The notes: generated from the sequence alone by a model not told the origin. A stretch of DNA of 46,450 nt from an uncultured Clostridium sp. (GCA_900557045.1 USQY01000005.1:1-46450); one strand, 5' to 3'; positions 17,772 through 27,416 are shown, numbered from the stretch's first letter. Made by a program: numbers and translations.

Positions 17772-18512
17772 ATGAAAAATTTAATTGGAAAAATTCATTC
17801 TTTTGAAACCCTAGGTGCAGTTGATGGTCCTGGAATACGTTTCATTCTATTTATGCAAGGTTGCCATTTAAGGTGTAAATATTGTCATAATAGAGATACT
17901 TGGGATTTGCATGGAGGAAAAGAATATACTGTTAATGAAATTTATGATAAAATAATTAAATACAGAAATTACTTTATTGCTTCAAATGGCGGTGTTACCG
18001 CTAGTGGCGGTGAACCTTTATTGCAAGTTGATTTTTTAATCGAACTTTTTAATAAACTAAAATCCTCAGGAATTTCAACTGCTTTAGACACTTCTGGAAT
18101 GATTAATATTACTGAGAAAATAAAAATTTTGATTAATTTAACAGATTTATTCTTAGTTGATATAAAGTGTATTAATGATAGAATTTGTAAAGATTTAGTA
18201 GGACATTCTAATAAACAAGAATTAGAGTTTATTAAATATTTAAATTCAATTGGAAAGGAAATCTGGATTAGGCAAGTTATAGTTCCAACTATTACTGATA
18301 ATGAAGATGATTTATATGCATTACGTGATTTTATAAATTGTATAGATAACATTACTAGAGTTGACCTTCTTCCATATCATGATTTAGGAAAATTTAAATG
18401 GCTAAATCTTAACCAAAAATATGACTTAGAAAATATAAGAACTGCTAATACAAATGATATTCAAAGGGTTAAAAAAATTTTAGAAAGTACAGAAAAAAGA
18501 TTTGAGTTATGA
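17772..18512 (+). CDS. pflA: Pyruvate formate-lyase activating enzyme
   Basis: This radical-SAM enzyme generates the glycyl radical on PflB. The 246 residues include the cluster-binding motif GCHLRCKYCHNRDTW (CxxxCxxC), the GGEP motif (SGGEPLLQ) and the family start KIHSFETLGAVDGPGIRF. The length is normal. The only in-frame ATG near the start (17772) has a rather distant purine-rich GGAAGGA. It ends with TGA inside the stem of a terminator shared with the convergent ATPase gene. Confidence 0.96.
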   Translation: MKNLIGKIHSFETLGAVDGPGIRFILFMQGCHLRCKYCHNRDTWDLHGGKEYTVNEIYDKIIKYRNYFIASNGGVTASGGEPLLQVDFLIELFNKLKSSGISTALDTSGMINITEKIKILINLTDLFLVDIKCINDRICKDLVGHSNKQELEFIKYLNSIGKEIWIRQVIVPTITDNEDDLYALRDFINCIDNITRVDLLPYHDLGKFKWLNLNQKYDLENIRTANTNDIQRVKKILESTEKRFEL

Positions 18513-18530
18513 TAACCCAAATCTTTTTTT
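18498..18530. terminator. Bidirectional terminator between pflA and the P-type ATPase
   Basis: Stem AGATTTGAGTT/AACCCAAATCT is followed on plus by a T-run, with a matching A-run on the other side. It overlaps the 3' ends of both convergent genes. Confidence 0.8.
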
Positions 18531-21216
18531 CTGATGTTCGTTATTACTTATCCTAGGCTGTACAACTTTTCCAAACATAAATGTATTGAATACTTTTTGC
18601 ATTTCTATTAATATAATTGGCATTAATGAAATTACAATTGTACACAACCATTGTTTAGTTGTTAAATTTGTTAATTTAAACACTTCTGCCCAGCTTGGAA
18701 CAATTACAACAATTATTTGCAATAATGCGCCACCTAAAAAAGCTAAACATAAATATTTATTTTTAAATATACCTGTTTTGAAAATTGAATCTTCACTTCT
18801 TATATTAAAACTATGTACAAGTTCTAAAAGTCCCAAAGAGACAAAAGCCATTGTTCTAGCAACATCTAAACTATATCTTCTTCCTATGCTAAATGCTAAT
18901 AAATTCAAAACACCAATCATTACACCTTCTACAATAATTTTTCCCCATAATCCATCTGCAAAAATACTTTTTTTCGGATTTCGTGGTTTATGGTTCATTA
19001 TATCTTTTTCAGGATTATCTAATCCCAATGCTATTGCTGGTAATGAATCTGTAATTAAATTTATCCAAAGTAATTGAATTGCAAGAAGTGGTGAACGCAT
19101 TCCTATTAATAAACCAAAAAAAATAGTTACAATTTCTCCTACATTTGTTGCAATCAAAAAATGTATTGCTTTTCGTATATTATTAAAAATTGTTCTTCCA
19201 TATTTTACTGCTTCAACAATAGTAACAAAATTATCATCTGTAAGAATCATATCAGAAGCATTTTTAGCAACATCTGTACCATTTTGTCCCATTGCAATTC
19301 CTATATCCGCATTTTTTAGTGCAGGTGCATCATTTACACCATCACCAGTCATTGCAACTACTGCACCTGTTGATTGAAAAGCTTTTACTATTTGAGATTT
19401 ATGTTCTGGTGTTACTCTTGCAAAAACTGAATATTTCATTATATTTCTTCTAAATTCACTTTCTGGAATTCTATCTAACTCAGCACCTGTAATTGAAATA
19501 TCATTTTTCTTTAATATACCAAGTTCACTTGCAATTGCATTTGCTGTTGTAATATGGTCACCTGTTATCATTACAGTTTTAATTCCTGCTTTTCTACATG
19601 TTGCAATTGCCTCTTTTACACCTTCACGTGGAGGGTCTATCATTCCAATTAAACCTGTAAATATTAAATCATTCTCTATATAATTTGACTCAATTTTACT
19701 AGGCAATACATCAACATCTTTGTAACAAACAGCTATTACCCTTAAAGCCTGTTGTGCCATTTTTTCATTCTGATTTTCTATCATTTTGCTAATTGATATA
19801 TTTATACTTAATATTTGATTATTCCCATAATATTTACTACATCTTTTTACCAAAACATCTGGAGCACCTTTTGTAATTATTCTATATTTATTTCCTAATT
19901 TATGTATAGTTGTCATCATTTTTCTTGATGAATCAAAAGGAATATCATTTATTCTCTCATATTGATTATATAGACTTTTCTTTGTTTTTCCTAGTTTAAA
20001 ACATTCATTTATAATTGCAACCTCAGTTGGATCACCTGTAACATTTGCTTTTCCATCTTCATAAGATATTTGTGCATCTGTACACATACATGCTAACTCT
20101 ATTGTTTGAGTTGTATTTTTATTTTGCTGATATGTGGAATATGTATTATTAGGTGTTATAGATTCAGTTGGAGTTGCTACACATACCACCTGCATTTTAT
20201 TCTGTGTTAATGTTCCTGTTTTATCTGAACAAATTACAGAACTACTACCCAAAGTTTCAACTGCCGGTAATTTTCTAATAATACTATTTTTCTTTGCCAT
20301 TTTAGTAACACCAATTGATAAAACTATTGTTACAATTGCAGGTAGCCCTTCTGGAATTGCAGCAACTGCCAAACCTACTGAAGTCATAAACATTTCTATT
20401 GGTGATATTCGTTTAATTAAACCTATAAAAAATATTAAAACACATATTCCTAAACATGCTATTCCTAAAGTTTTTCCAACTTCAGCCAATTTCTTTTGAA
20501 TAGGTGTTTCTGGTGATTCATTATTAATAATCATTTTAGCAATTTTACCAACTTTAGTATTCATTCCGAGTTTCTGTTACAACAGCTTCACCATGGCCAT
20601 TTACAATAACAGTAGTAGCAAATACCATATTAACAGTATCACCTAGAGCAACCTTTTGATTTAAAACAACACTCGCATTTTTCTCAACAGGAACAGTTTC
20701 ACCAGTTAAGCTAGATTCTTCAACTTTTAAATTGTAAGCATTTATCAACCTACAATCAGCTGGCACAAAATTTCCCGCTTCTAAAACAACAATATCACCA
20801 GGAACTAACTCACTACTTTTAATTTCTCTAACTTTTCCCTCTCTTTTCACTTTAACTCTAGGAGCAGTCATTTTTTTCAAAGCCTCTAAAGATTTTTCTG
20901 CCTTAGCCTCTTGCACAATTCCCATAATAGCATTAAAAACCACAATTGCAATAATAATTATAGAATCCAGATAATCATTTGAGCCTTCAACTTTACTAAT
21001 CACAGCCGATACTATTGAAGCAATAATTAAAATGATAATCATAAAATCATTAAATTGTTTGAAAAACTTTACTAACAAACCCTCTTTGTGTTTGTCCTCT
21101 AATTTGTTTTCACCATATTCCTGAAATCTTTTTTCTATTTCTTCATTTGTTAATCCATATTGATAGTTTGTCTTCAATTTTTGCTTAACTTCACTTAGAT
21201 TTAACGCTTGCCACAT
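18507..21216 (-). CDS. Calcium-type P-type ATPase (P2A-like) with one +1 frame break
   Basis: This cation-transporting P-type ATPase resembles bacterial Ca2+ pumps. Starting at the ATG at 21216 (AAAGGAG upstream), it has an N-terminal cation ATPase domain, an actuator domain with SSLTGETVPVEK, the phosphorylation site CSDKTGTLTQNKM, the hinge MTGDGVNDAPALKNADIG, and six C-terminal membrane helices. A single extra C (plus position 20568) before GGA breaks the frame after residue 216, between AVVTET and the expected GMNTKVGKIA. Skipping it gives 902 residues, the normal size. Without this the product is a 220-residue fragment lacking the catalytic domains. The rest of the gene is intact, so the break resembles the spoIVB sites rather than decay. 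Confidence 0.9.
20565..20568 (-). other. CGGN frame-break site in the P-type ATPase (ACT C GGA)
   Basis: Minus-strand reading GAAACT-C-GGAATGAAT. Skipping the C at 20568 restores the conserved TGMNTKVGKIA motif after the actuator domain. The unshifted frame reads RNEY and then a stop. Confidence 0.9.
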
Positions 21217-21380
21217 AATCAATCTCTCCTTTGTTTTTCATATATATTATATGCTTGTCTTAAATTGTTTGTATTATATTAATATATATGATATATATGT
21301 GGACTTTATTACTTTAAATTTATTATCAAGCAATAATTTTATACCCAAACTCTCCCTTACTTCCCCCAAAATCACTATTC

Positions 21381-21445
21381 CTCCCACATTCCAAAAACAT
21401 TTTAAGATTCATTCTCCCACATCCCAAAACATTTTAAGATTCATT
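21381..21445. repeat. Two tandem ~33-bp repeat units
   Basis: The units 21381-21413 and 21414-21445 are near-identical (beginning CTCCCACAT, ending AAGATTCATT), differing by a one-base indel and one substitution. They lie immediately left of the hairpin repeat element at 21459 in a gene-free stretch. Confidence 0.85.
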
Positions 21446-21458
21446 CTCCCCCCCTCCC

Positions 21459-21620
21459 TCGGAGAAAGAAATTTTTACTTTTGAAAAAATAAATTCCGAC
21501 CTAAGCCCCAAAACATCTAACCCAAGTCATTATTGTAACACACACCTCAAACACAGTACGCACCCCACCGCGTTTGAAGGAATTTATTTTTTCAAAAGTA
21601 ACAAATTTTTTCTCTCGGCA
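21459..21620. repeat. Nested-hairpin intergenic repeat, copy 1
   Basis: Outer arms at 21462-21497 and 21579-21614 (about 36 bases, nearly perfectly complementary, core ACTTTTGAAAAAATAAATTCC-like) enclose an inner hairpin (CAAACAC...GCGTTTG). The whole block recurs at 36675-36839. It lies in a gene-free region (21223-21694) between the ABC permease and the ATPase gene, both on minus. There is no transposase. It could be a MITE-like element or a structured RNA; a reading frame across it (21251-21484) has no ribosome-binding site and looks spurious. Confidence 0.8.
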
Positions 21621-21694
21621 CCTACCCCAAAAACACCAATGAGAACGAAGCCTTTTACCCCAAAAGCCCCGTCCTCACTAACAATCTCTATTAT

Positions 21695-23195
21695 CTACAC
21701 ATTCTTTATCTCTCTTTTTCTAAACGCAATCCAAGCTACTGAAACCATAATCGCCCAATAAACCACGCACACACAAACAGCAAACCCCAAACTTGTAAAC
21801 TCATACGCCGGCAACCTTCCAAACAAAAATTGCGAAAAATCCCAATTCAAAGTTGGAAATACAGCTAATTCCCTAATAGAATACACACTAGCCAATTGAT
21901 TTATTACCGCACTAGCCACATTCCCCAAAATAGGCAACACAACCGCAATTACCGTATTGGCAAATATACTACTTAAAGCAAACGACAATGTCGTAAGTAA
22001 TACATATATTGGTAACTTATTTACAGCAATTATCAACACATATTCAAACATATTATATGTAACCACTGAATTTGTATTAAAATTATATACCACAGCAGGA
22101 ATAGATAATGAATCAAACCCAAATACCACTCCTCCTACTATTACCTGGAACACAACAGTTATAACAAATATAAACAAAATCATTAATAATGACACAATAT
22201 ACTTCGCTAACAATATTTTTCCTCTTTTATAAGGCTTAACTAATAACATTTTTACTGTACCTTTTTCAAACTCACTACTTACAATTCCCCCAGCAATCAT
22301 TATTATAAATATTATTATAAAAATTGAATATTCATCAAACACATTCAACAAAATTCCTCTTAAACTTGCCTGTTTTTCTACATCTTGCTTAGTTTCTAAT
22401 ATATATTTTGCAATCTCACTTTCTTCTATCATCTTCTGCTTAGAAACTTTATCTTGATATGACATATTAGGCTCATTTAAATTTCTATCCATACCTACCG
22501 TATTTATTCTTACATCTATTGCATCATTTAAAAAATTATTTCCATAAGGAATATTTTTATCAATTCTCATTTGTGCCAAATCTAATTTAAATTGCAATAC
22601 TGAAAGTTGTTCTTCCCAATCTTTATTTGGTAAAGCACTTGATAACGCAATTTGTTGTTTTAAAGAATTTATTTGTCCGAGTTAATTCCTCAATTTCGCT
22701 TTTTACATATGATTGCCAATCATCATTATTTAGTTTACTAAGTTCCTCATTATATTTCTTTTCTGGACTTGTAACAATTTGCATCACATTTTCACCTTTA
22801 GCTGAATTTTCAACTGTCTGCAATACATTTTTCTTATCTTCTTCACTTCCATACTTATATAAATTAACATCATACAAATATGTGTAAAAATTTCTTTTTA
22901 TAATATACGCTTGCCACGAATCTTTATCATATTTTTTATATAACTCATAAAAATCTATATCAGTTTTACACTCTATATATCTATCCTTATCTGCAACCTT
23001 ATCTATACTATTTAATTCAGATTTAACAGTTTCTATATAATCTTCATCTGTTCTATAATCATAAGAAGTATAATTTCCCATATACTTATATAAAAAATTT
23101 GACAAAATCACAAATAAAAAGAAAATAATTAAAACAATATATGTCCCCTTTTTCTTAAAAATTTTTGTAAGCTCATTTTTCATTAAATTACCCAA
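21695..23195 (-). CDS. ABC-2 type transporter permease with one +1 frame break
   Basis: This membrane subunit partners the ATPase encoded just upstream. The probable TTG start at 23195 follows GGAGG at eight bases and overlaps the end of the ATPase gene, a sign of translational coupling. It has one N-terminal helix (TYIVLIIFFLFVILSNFLY), a long extracytoplasmic hydrophilic region, then five or so helices, as in ABC-2 exporters of the antibiotic/bacteriocin resistance type. An extra C before GGA (plus position 22679) breaks the frame after residue 172 (EIEELT). Skipping it restores GQINSLKQQIALSSALPNKD and a 499-residue protein. Unshifted translation ends 18 residues later with loss of all downstream membrane helices. 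Confidence 0.88.
22676..22679 (-). other. CGGN frame-break site in the ABC permease (ACT C GGA)
   Basis: Minus-strand reading TTAACT-C-GGACAAATA. Skipping the C at 22679 gives ELTGQINSLKQQIA and joins two halves of the permease. The expected codon is Gly, as at the other sites. Confidence 0.88.
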
Positions 23196-24099
23196 TTATA
23201 TTCCCTCCTGTCTTTTTCAAGAAAGCTTCTTCTAATGACACTCTTTCCTCTTTTATTTCATAAATTTTAACATTCTTATTTATAAGCATTTCTATAAATT
23301 CAGGCACATTTTCTTTTTCAATAATTAGTTTAAAATGAGTACCATCAATTATTGATATTTTTTCATCTTTTTCTAATAGTTTAATATCATTAATTTCAAC
23401 AGTATAAATATTTTTTTCATCAATTTTTTCTGACTTCAACTCTTCTATACTTGAATTTTCTATTACCTCACCATTTTTTATAATACAAATTTTATTACAA
23501 AAACTTTCAAGTTCAGCTAAATTATGGCTAGAAATGAATATTGCCATATTTTCTTCCTTAGAAAGTTTTACCAAAAACTCTCTTAATTCTTTAATTCCTT
23601 CTGGATCTAATCCATTTGTTGGTTCATCTAAAACAAGTAAATTAGGCTTATTTATTATAGCCTGTGCTATACCTAACCTTTGCCTCATTCCCAAAGAATA
23701 TTTTGAAACCTTATCATTAATTCTATTTTCTAAGCCTACTAATTTTACAACCTCATCAATTCTTTCTTTAGTTACACTTTTATACATATTTGCAACCAAT
23801 TCTAAATTTTTGCGACCTGATAAATACATATAAAAATCTGGATTTTCAACAATCGCCCCTACTCTTTCTATGGCATGAACAAAGTCTTTTTGTACATCAT
23901 ACCCATTAATTTTTACCATACCACTTGTTATACTTTGAAGACCTAATATTAACTTTATTGTAGTAGTTTTACCAGCCCCATTTGGACCAATGAAACCTAA
24001 GATTTCACCTTCATTCAATTCAAATGATACATTATTTAAAATTTGTTTTTTCTTAATAACTTTGTTAATGTTATCGCATTTTAAAACTTGATTTGGCAT
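23188..24099 (-). CDS. ABC transporter ATP-binding protein
   Basis: The 303-residue ATPase begins at the ATG at 24099, which AAGGAGG precedes. It carries Walker A GPNGAGKTTTIKL, the signature SLGMRQRLGIAQA, Walker B LLVLDEPTNGLDPEG and the H-loop ISSHNLAELE. The C-terminal ~80 residues match BcrA/LanF-type exporters, which commonly move peptides or antibiotics. It overlaps the permease gene start by a few bases; together they form a two-gene exporter. Substrate unknown. Confidence 0.93.
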   Translation of the reverse strand: MPNQVLKCDNINKVIKKKQILNNVSFELNEGEILGFIGPNGAGKTTTIKLILGLQSITSGMVKINGYDVQKDFVHAIERVGAIVENPDFYMYLSGRKNLELVANMYKSVTKERIDEVVKLVGLENRINDKVSKYSLGMRQRLGIAQAIINKPNLLVLDEPTNGLDPEGIKELREFLVKLSKEENMAIFISSHNLAELESFCNKICIIKNGEVIENSSIEELKSEKIDEKNIYTVEINDIKLLEKDEKISIIDGTHFKLIIEKENVPEFIEMLINKNVKIYEIKEERVSLEEAFLKKTGGNIIG

Positions 24100-24135
24100 T
24101 TTTTCCTCCTTTTTTAAACTACTAAAAATACACAA

Positions 24136-24582
24136 TTACTTAATTTTTCGTTTATTTTTTTACTATTATATATAAGTTTATATGGTTAGTCAATTGATTG
24201 TTTTTACTTTATTTGCTATATTTATGTTAGCAAATTTATTGGAAAATGAGTTAAAGGTCTAATTTATATATAAAATTAAATTAGTAAACGAAAAAATAAA
24301 AATATATTGTAATTTATCATTTTTCAGGTTAAAATATATATAAATTTAAAGTATAAAAGAGGTAAATATGATTAAAGAAAATTTAAATGATTCGTAAATA
24401 AATTAAAAATATTCAGGGAGAAATATAATGTATAGAGTTTTTTGTGAGAGTTATAAAAATTTTTTAAAAACATTAGATTTTATTATTAATTATTAAAATA
24501 AATAGTAATTTGTTATTTTTCACAGAATATTTGTAATATTGCGAACAAGTTGAAAAATAAATATTGTAAAGGAGAAAAAAGT
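24136..24582. other. AT-rich intergenic region between divergent transcripts
   Basis: About 450 bases between the ABC transporter (minus) and the small-protein cluster (plus). It is extremely A/T-rich. Apart from the 22-codon frame at 24428 and a nine-codon frame with a plausible ribosome-binding site at about 24369, I see nothing definite. It probably holds promoters for both directions. Confidence 0.6.
24428..24496 (+). pseudogene. Possible 5' remnant or micro-ORF (22 codons)
   Basis: An ATG with a good GGGAG ribosome-binding site starts MYRVFCESYKNFLKTLDF and stops after 22 codons. The opening MYRVFCESY looks to me like the conserved start of a longer clostridial hypothetical protein, so this may be a truncated gene remnant. 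That family memory is weak. No extension in other frames was recognised downstream. Confidence 0.3.
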
Positions 24583-24744
24583 ATGGGAAAGATGTTTTTA
24601 ATTATAGGATATTTAATTTTAGGCTTTATCGTGTTATCAAACTATATAAATATTCAGTTATCAAATACATTTGTCATTATATTATCTATAATAAGTGCAA
24701 TTTTTATGATAGTAGGAATTATAGTTAAAGATAAAGATAAATAG
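24583..24744 (+). CDS. 53-residue two-helix membrane protein
   Basis: The ATG at 24583 follows AAAGGAGAAAAAAGT; an upstream in-frame ATG at 24550 would add 11 hydrophilic residues and includes the ribosome-binding site itself, so the internal start was chosen. The protein is almost wholly hydrophobic, with two membrane helices (MFLIIGYLILGFIVLSNYI and FVIILSIISAIFMIVGIIV) and a KDKDK tail. It leads a plus-strand run of small membrane and regulatory genes, 31 bases before the GyrI-like gene. Function unknown. Confidence 0.7.
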   Translation: MGKMFLIIGYLILGFIVLSNYINIQLSNTFVIILSIISAIFMIVGIIVKDKDK

Positions 24745-24775
24745 TAATTTTTTGTTTAGAATGGAGATGTAGATT

Positions 24776-25414
24776 ATGGCTTTTGATTTTAAGAAAGAAT
24801 ATAAAGAATTTTATATGCCTAAAAATAAACCTAGTATTGTTGAAATACCAAGAATGAATTATATTGCAGTAAGAGGAACAGGAAATCCTAACGAAGAAAA
24901 TGGAGATTATCAAAATACAATAGGATTATTATATGGAGTGGCTTATACAATAAAGATGAGTTATAAAGGAACTCATAAAATAGATGGGTTCTTTGAATAT
25001 GTTGTTCCACCACTTGAAGGATTTTGGTGGCAAGAAGGTATGAATGGAACCATTGATTATAATAATAAAGGTGCAATGCACTTTATATCTATTATTAGAT
25101 TACCAGACTTTGTAACTAAAAAGGATTTTGACTGGGCTATTGAAGAAGCTACAAAGAAGAAAAAACAAGATTTTTCAAGAGTTGAATTCTTAACCTACGA
25201 TGAGGGATTATGTGTTCAATGTATGCACTTAGGTTCTTATGATGATGAACCTACAACAGTTAATTTAATGCACGAGTATATGAAAGAAAATGGATATGAA
25301 CTTGATATAACTGACGAAAGATATCATCACGAAATATATTTAAGTGATCCAAGAAAATGTGATGTTAGCAAATTAAAGACAGTTGTAAGACATCCAATTA
25401 AGAAAATTAAATAA
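24776..25414 (+). CDS. GyrI-like small-molecule-binding domain protein
   Basis: This 212-residue stand-alone GyrI-like (SOUL/BmrR effector-fold) protein includes IVEIPRMNYIAVRGTGNPNE near residue 22, GLLYGVAYTIKM, YVVPPLEGFWW and the C-terminal HEIYLSDPRKCDVSKLKTV. Family members bind hydrophobic drugs or act as small-molecule hydrolases; no DNA-binding domain is attached. The position next to an ABC exporter, an XRE regulator and a CPBP protease suggests a drug- or toxin-response context, which is inference. Confidence 0.88.
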   Translation: MAFDFKKEYKEFYMPKNKPSIVEIPRMNYIAVRGTGNPNEENGDYQNTIGLLYGVAYTIKMSYKGTHKIDGFFEYVVPPLEGFWWQEGMNGTIDYNNKGAMHFISIIRLPDFVTKKDFDWAIEEATKKKKQDFSRVEFLTYDEGLCVQCMHLGSYDDEPTTVNLMHEYMKENGYELDITDERYHHEIYLSDPRKCDVSKLKTVVRHPIKKIK

Positions 25415-25432
25415 TTACAAAGGAGGTAGTGT

Positions 25433-25630
25433 ATGAAAAATAAAGAAGATAAAACTAATAAAACGACATCTGCATTATATTATTTTAGTTCAGTATGTTT
25501 TTATATAGCATCAATATTTGATTTTGTTAATAAAAGTAATAGTATAGCTGTTGTGCATTTATGTTTAGGTTCAACTTTTTTATGTTTAGGAAGTGTTTAT
25601 TTAAATAAAGATAAAGAAAAGAAAAAATAG
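25433..25630 (+). CDS. 65-residue membrane protein
   Basis: It has a Lys/Asp/Asn-rich N-terminus (MKNKEDKTNKTTS), two hydrophobic segments (ALYYFSSVCFYIASIFDFV and IAVVHLCLGSTFLCLGSVYL) and a basic KDKEKKK tail. AAGGAGGTAGTGT precedes the ATG, 18 bases after the GyrI-like gene, so the two are probably co-transcribed. No family is recognised; the build recalls small two-helix membrane proteins. Confidence 0.75.
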   Translation: MKNKEDKTNKTTSALYYFSSVCFYIASIFDFVNKSNSIAVVHLCLGSTFLCLGSVYLNKDKEKKK

Positions 25631-25657
25631 TAAGTTGTAAAGGGGAGATAAAAGACA

Positions 25658-25801
25658 ATGGATAAGAAAAAAATAATAAATTGGGTAATAGCAATAATAG
25701 TTGCTATTGTATATTTAATAGTAAGTATTATATTTAAGGCTTGGGCATATTCTTGGCTTATATGGGTTGTTTATGCTATTTATAGATTTATTGCAAAATA
25801 G
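25658..25801 (+). CDS. 47-residue membrane protein
   Basis: The ATG at 25658 is preceded by AAGGGGAGATAAAAGACA. The product begins MDKKKIINWVIAIIVAIVYL, continues into a second hydrophobic stretch rich in Trp and Tyr (WAYSWLIWVVYAIYRF), and ends IAK. Two short membrane helices are predicted. It follows the 65-residue gene by 27 bases and precedes a hairpin. Function unknown; ribosome-binding site and composition support it. Confidence 0.65.
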   Translation: MDKKKIINWVIAIIVAIVYLIVSIIFKAWAYSWLIWVVYAIYRFIAK

Positions 25802-25838
25802 ACAAATTACAATTTTTAAGGCAAATTTCAATTATTCA

Positions 25839-25890
25839 ACCATTAGTTGATAAAAAAATACCCCACTCAACCAATGGTATGTAGATTTTT
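25839..25890 (+). terminator. Putative terminator or regulatory hairpin
   Basis: Inverted repeat ACCATTAGTTGA (25839-25850) / TCAACCAATGGT (25867-25878), 11 of 12 bases paired, 16-base loop, followed shortly by GATTTTT. It separates the small-protein run from the XRE gene. Because an XRE regulator gene starts 57 bases later, it could instead be an operator. Confidence 0.5.
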
Positions 25891-25934
25891 AGATAAATAA
25901 TTATTACACTTAAAGTAAAGGAGGTAGTGAACCT

Positions 25935-26546
25935 ATGAATCAAGTAAAAATAGGAAAATTTATAGCTGAATGTAGAAAAAAGAATAATTTAACCCAAATG
26001 CAATTAGCAGAAAAATTAAATATTACTGATAGAGCTATTTCAAAATGGGAAAATGGAAAAGCTATGCCTGATTCATCAATAATGCTTGATTTGTGTGCAG
26101 AATTAAAAATAAGTGTAAATGAATTATTAAGTGGGGAGGTATTAGAAATGAATAGTTATAATGAAAAAATGGAACAAAATTTAATTGATATGGTAAGACA
26201 AAAAGAGGCATCAGATAAAAGATTATTAAAAATGGAAATTGTAATAGGAGTATTAATAAGTATAGTGTTTTTTACATTAATATTTATTGCTTCATTTGTA
26301 GAAATGGGAGATTGGTTAAGAATAACACTTATTATAACTGGTTTTATACCATTTATAATTATGATACCATTTGCAATACGAATTGAACAAACAGCAGGAT
26401 ATTATGAGTGTCAAAAATGTCATCATAAATATATTCCAACATTTTCAAGTGTATTATGGGCTATGCACATAAACAGAACAAGATATATGAAATGTCCTAA
26501 ATGCAATCAAAGAAGTTGGCAAAAAAAAGTAATAACTAAAGAATAG
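25935..26546 (+). CDS. Membrane-anchored XRE regulator with C-terminal zinc ribbon
   Basis: The 203-residue protein has an N-terminal Cro/C1 helix-turn-helix (residues ~5-60: IAECRKKNNLTQMQLAEKLN, SKWENGKAMPD), a helical linker, two membrane helices (~95-115 and ~122-145) and a C-terminal zinc ribbon with two CxxC pairs (CQKCHHKY and CPKCNQRSW). This HTH-TM-zinc-ribbon layout is frequent in Clostridia; the membrane part presumably senses envelope state. The CPBP protease gene starts ten bases later, so the two form an operon and perhaps a regulatory pair. The start follows AAGGAGGTAGTGAACCT. Confidence 0.85.
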   Translation: MNQVKIGKFIAECRKKNNLTQMQLAEKLNITDRAISKWENGKAMPDSSIMLDLCAELKISVNELLSGEVLEMNSYNEKMEQNLIDMVRQKEASDKRLLKMEIVIGVLISIVFFTLIFIASFVEMGDWLRITLIITGFIPFIIMIPFAIRIEQTAGYYECQKCHHKYIPTFSSVLWAMHINRTRYMKCPKCNQRSWQKKVITKE

Positions 26547-26555
26547 GAGGAGTTT

Positions 26556-27314
26556 ATGATGAAATATATTAAAGAAAATTGGAAGTTTTTTGCATTTATG
26601 ATTTTAATATGTATTATAGGAGGATATTTTACCACAATATATACATTACAATCATTTGATCAAAGTATGTTTGAAGAAACTATAAAACAGGTAGGTTCAA
26701 AAGAATTATTTATTGGTATTTCGGTAGCACAAATATCTCTATATGCAGTTATATTTGCAGGTATAGGAATAATATTATCTAATAAGATAGGTTTGTGGAA
26801 AAAGTTTGAAGTTAATAAAAAAGCAATAATAGGAGTTATTATTATTTCAATTCTTGGAGGATTATGTTTAAGCATAGTTGATAGATATGTATTTGGAAGT
26901 TTTATTAATCCAGTATTGCATAGTTACGATAATAAACCGACTATTGAATATATTATTTCAGCATTCACTTATGGTGGTGTATTTGAAGAAATATTAATTA
27001 GATTATTTTTAATGTCATTATTCTCATGGATTATAGCTAAAATATTTTATAGAAAAGAAAAAGAAATACCTACAAAGGTATTTGTAATATCTAATATAGT
27101 AGCTGCTTTATTATTTGCAGCAGGACATCTACCTACAACTATTCAAACATTTGGATATGTTGATTCGCTGATACTATTTAGATGTTTCTTTATGAATGGA
27201 GCATTTGGTATAGCTTTTGGATGGTTATATAGAAAATATGGAATCCAGTATTCAATGCTTGCACATTTTGGATGCCATTTTGTTTCAAAATTAATATGGC
27301 TATTATTTATATAA
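26556..27314 (+). CDS. CPBP family intramembrane metalloprotease
   Basis: The 252-residue protein has about seven membrane helices and the CPBP/CAAX-type motifs: EEILIRLF (residues ~144-151, catalytic Glu pair plus Arg), FAAGHLP (His) and a C-terminal HFGCHF. CPBP proteins include prenyl-protein proteases, bacteriocin self-immunity proteins and anti-sigma or sensor proteases. Placement behind a membrane-bound XRE gene fits a role in signalling or bacteriocin defence, but the substrate is unknown. AGGAGG precedes the double ATG (26556/26559). Confidence 0.9.
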   Translation: MMKYIKENWKFFAFMILICIIGGYFTTIYTLQSFDQSMFEETIKQVGSKELFIGISVAQISLYAVIFAGIGIILSNKIGLWKKFEVNKKAIIGVIIISILGGLCLSIVDRYVFGSFINPVLHSYDNKPTIEYIISAFTYGGVFEEILIRLFLMSLFSWIIAKIFYRKEKEIPTKVFVISNIVAALLFAAGHLPTTIQTFGYVDSLILFRCFFMNGAFGIAFGWLYRKYGIQYSMLAHFGCHFVSKLIWLLFI

Positions 27315-27347
27315 ACAAAATAAGCGAACAATAAATTACAATTTACC

Positions 27348-27386
27348 AAAAGAACAAATGAACATAAAATTTCATTTGTTCTTTTC
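27348..27386. terminator. Bidirectional terminator between the CPBP gene and smc
   Basis: Stem AAAAGAACAAATGA / TCATTTGTTCTTTT with a ten-base loop, in the 102-base gap between convergent genes. Confidence 0.8.
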
Positions 27387-27416
27387 ATAATTTTTCCAGT
27401 TCTTCGTCTCCATAGG

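Noticed and set aside
21381..21445. Direct repeats as a CRISPR array
   Set aside because: Only two abutting units with no spacers and no cas genes. The same applies to the repeats at 35767-35847 and 36618-36675.
21251..21484. Plus-strand 77-codon frame across the tandem and hairpin repeats
   Set aside because: No ribosome-binding site, low-complexity composition, and it overlaps repeats; judged spurious.
24369..24398. Nine-codon frame MIKENLNDS with a GAGGTAAAT ribosome-binding site
   Set aside because: Too short to support. A longer reading after adding one base is possible but does not involve CGG and was not convincing.
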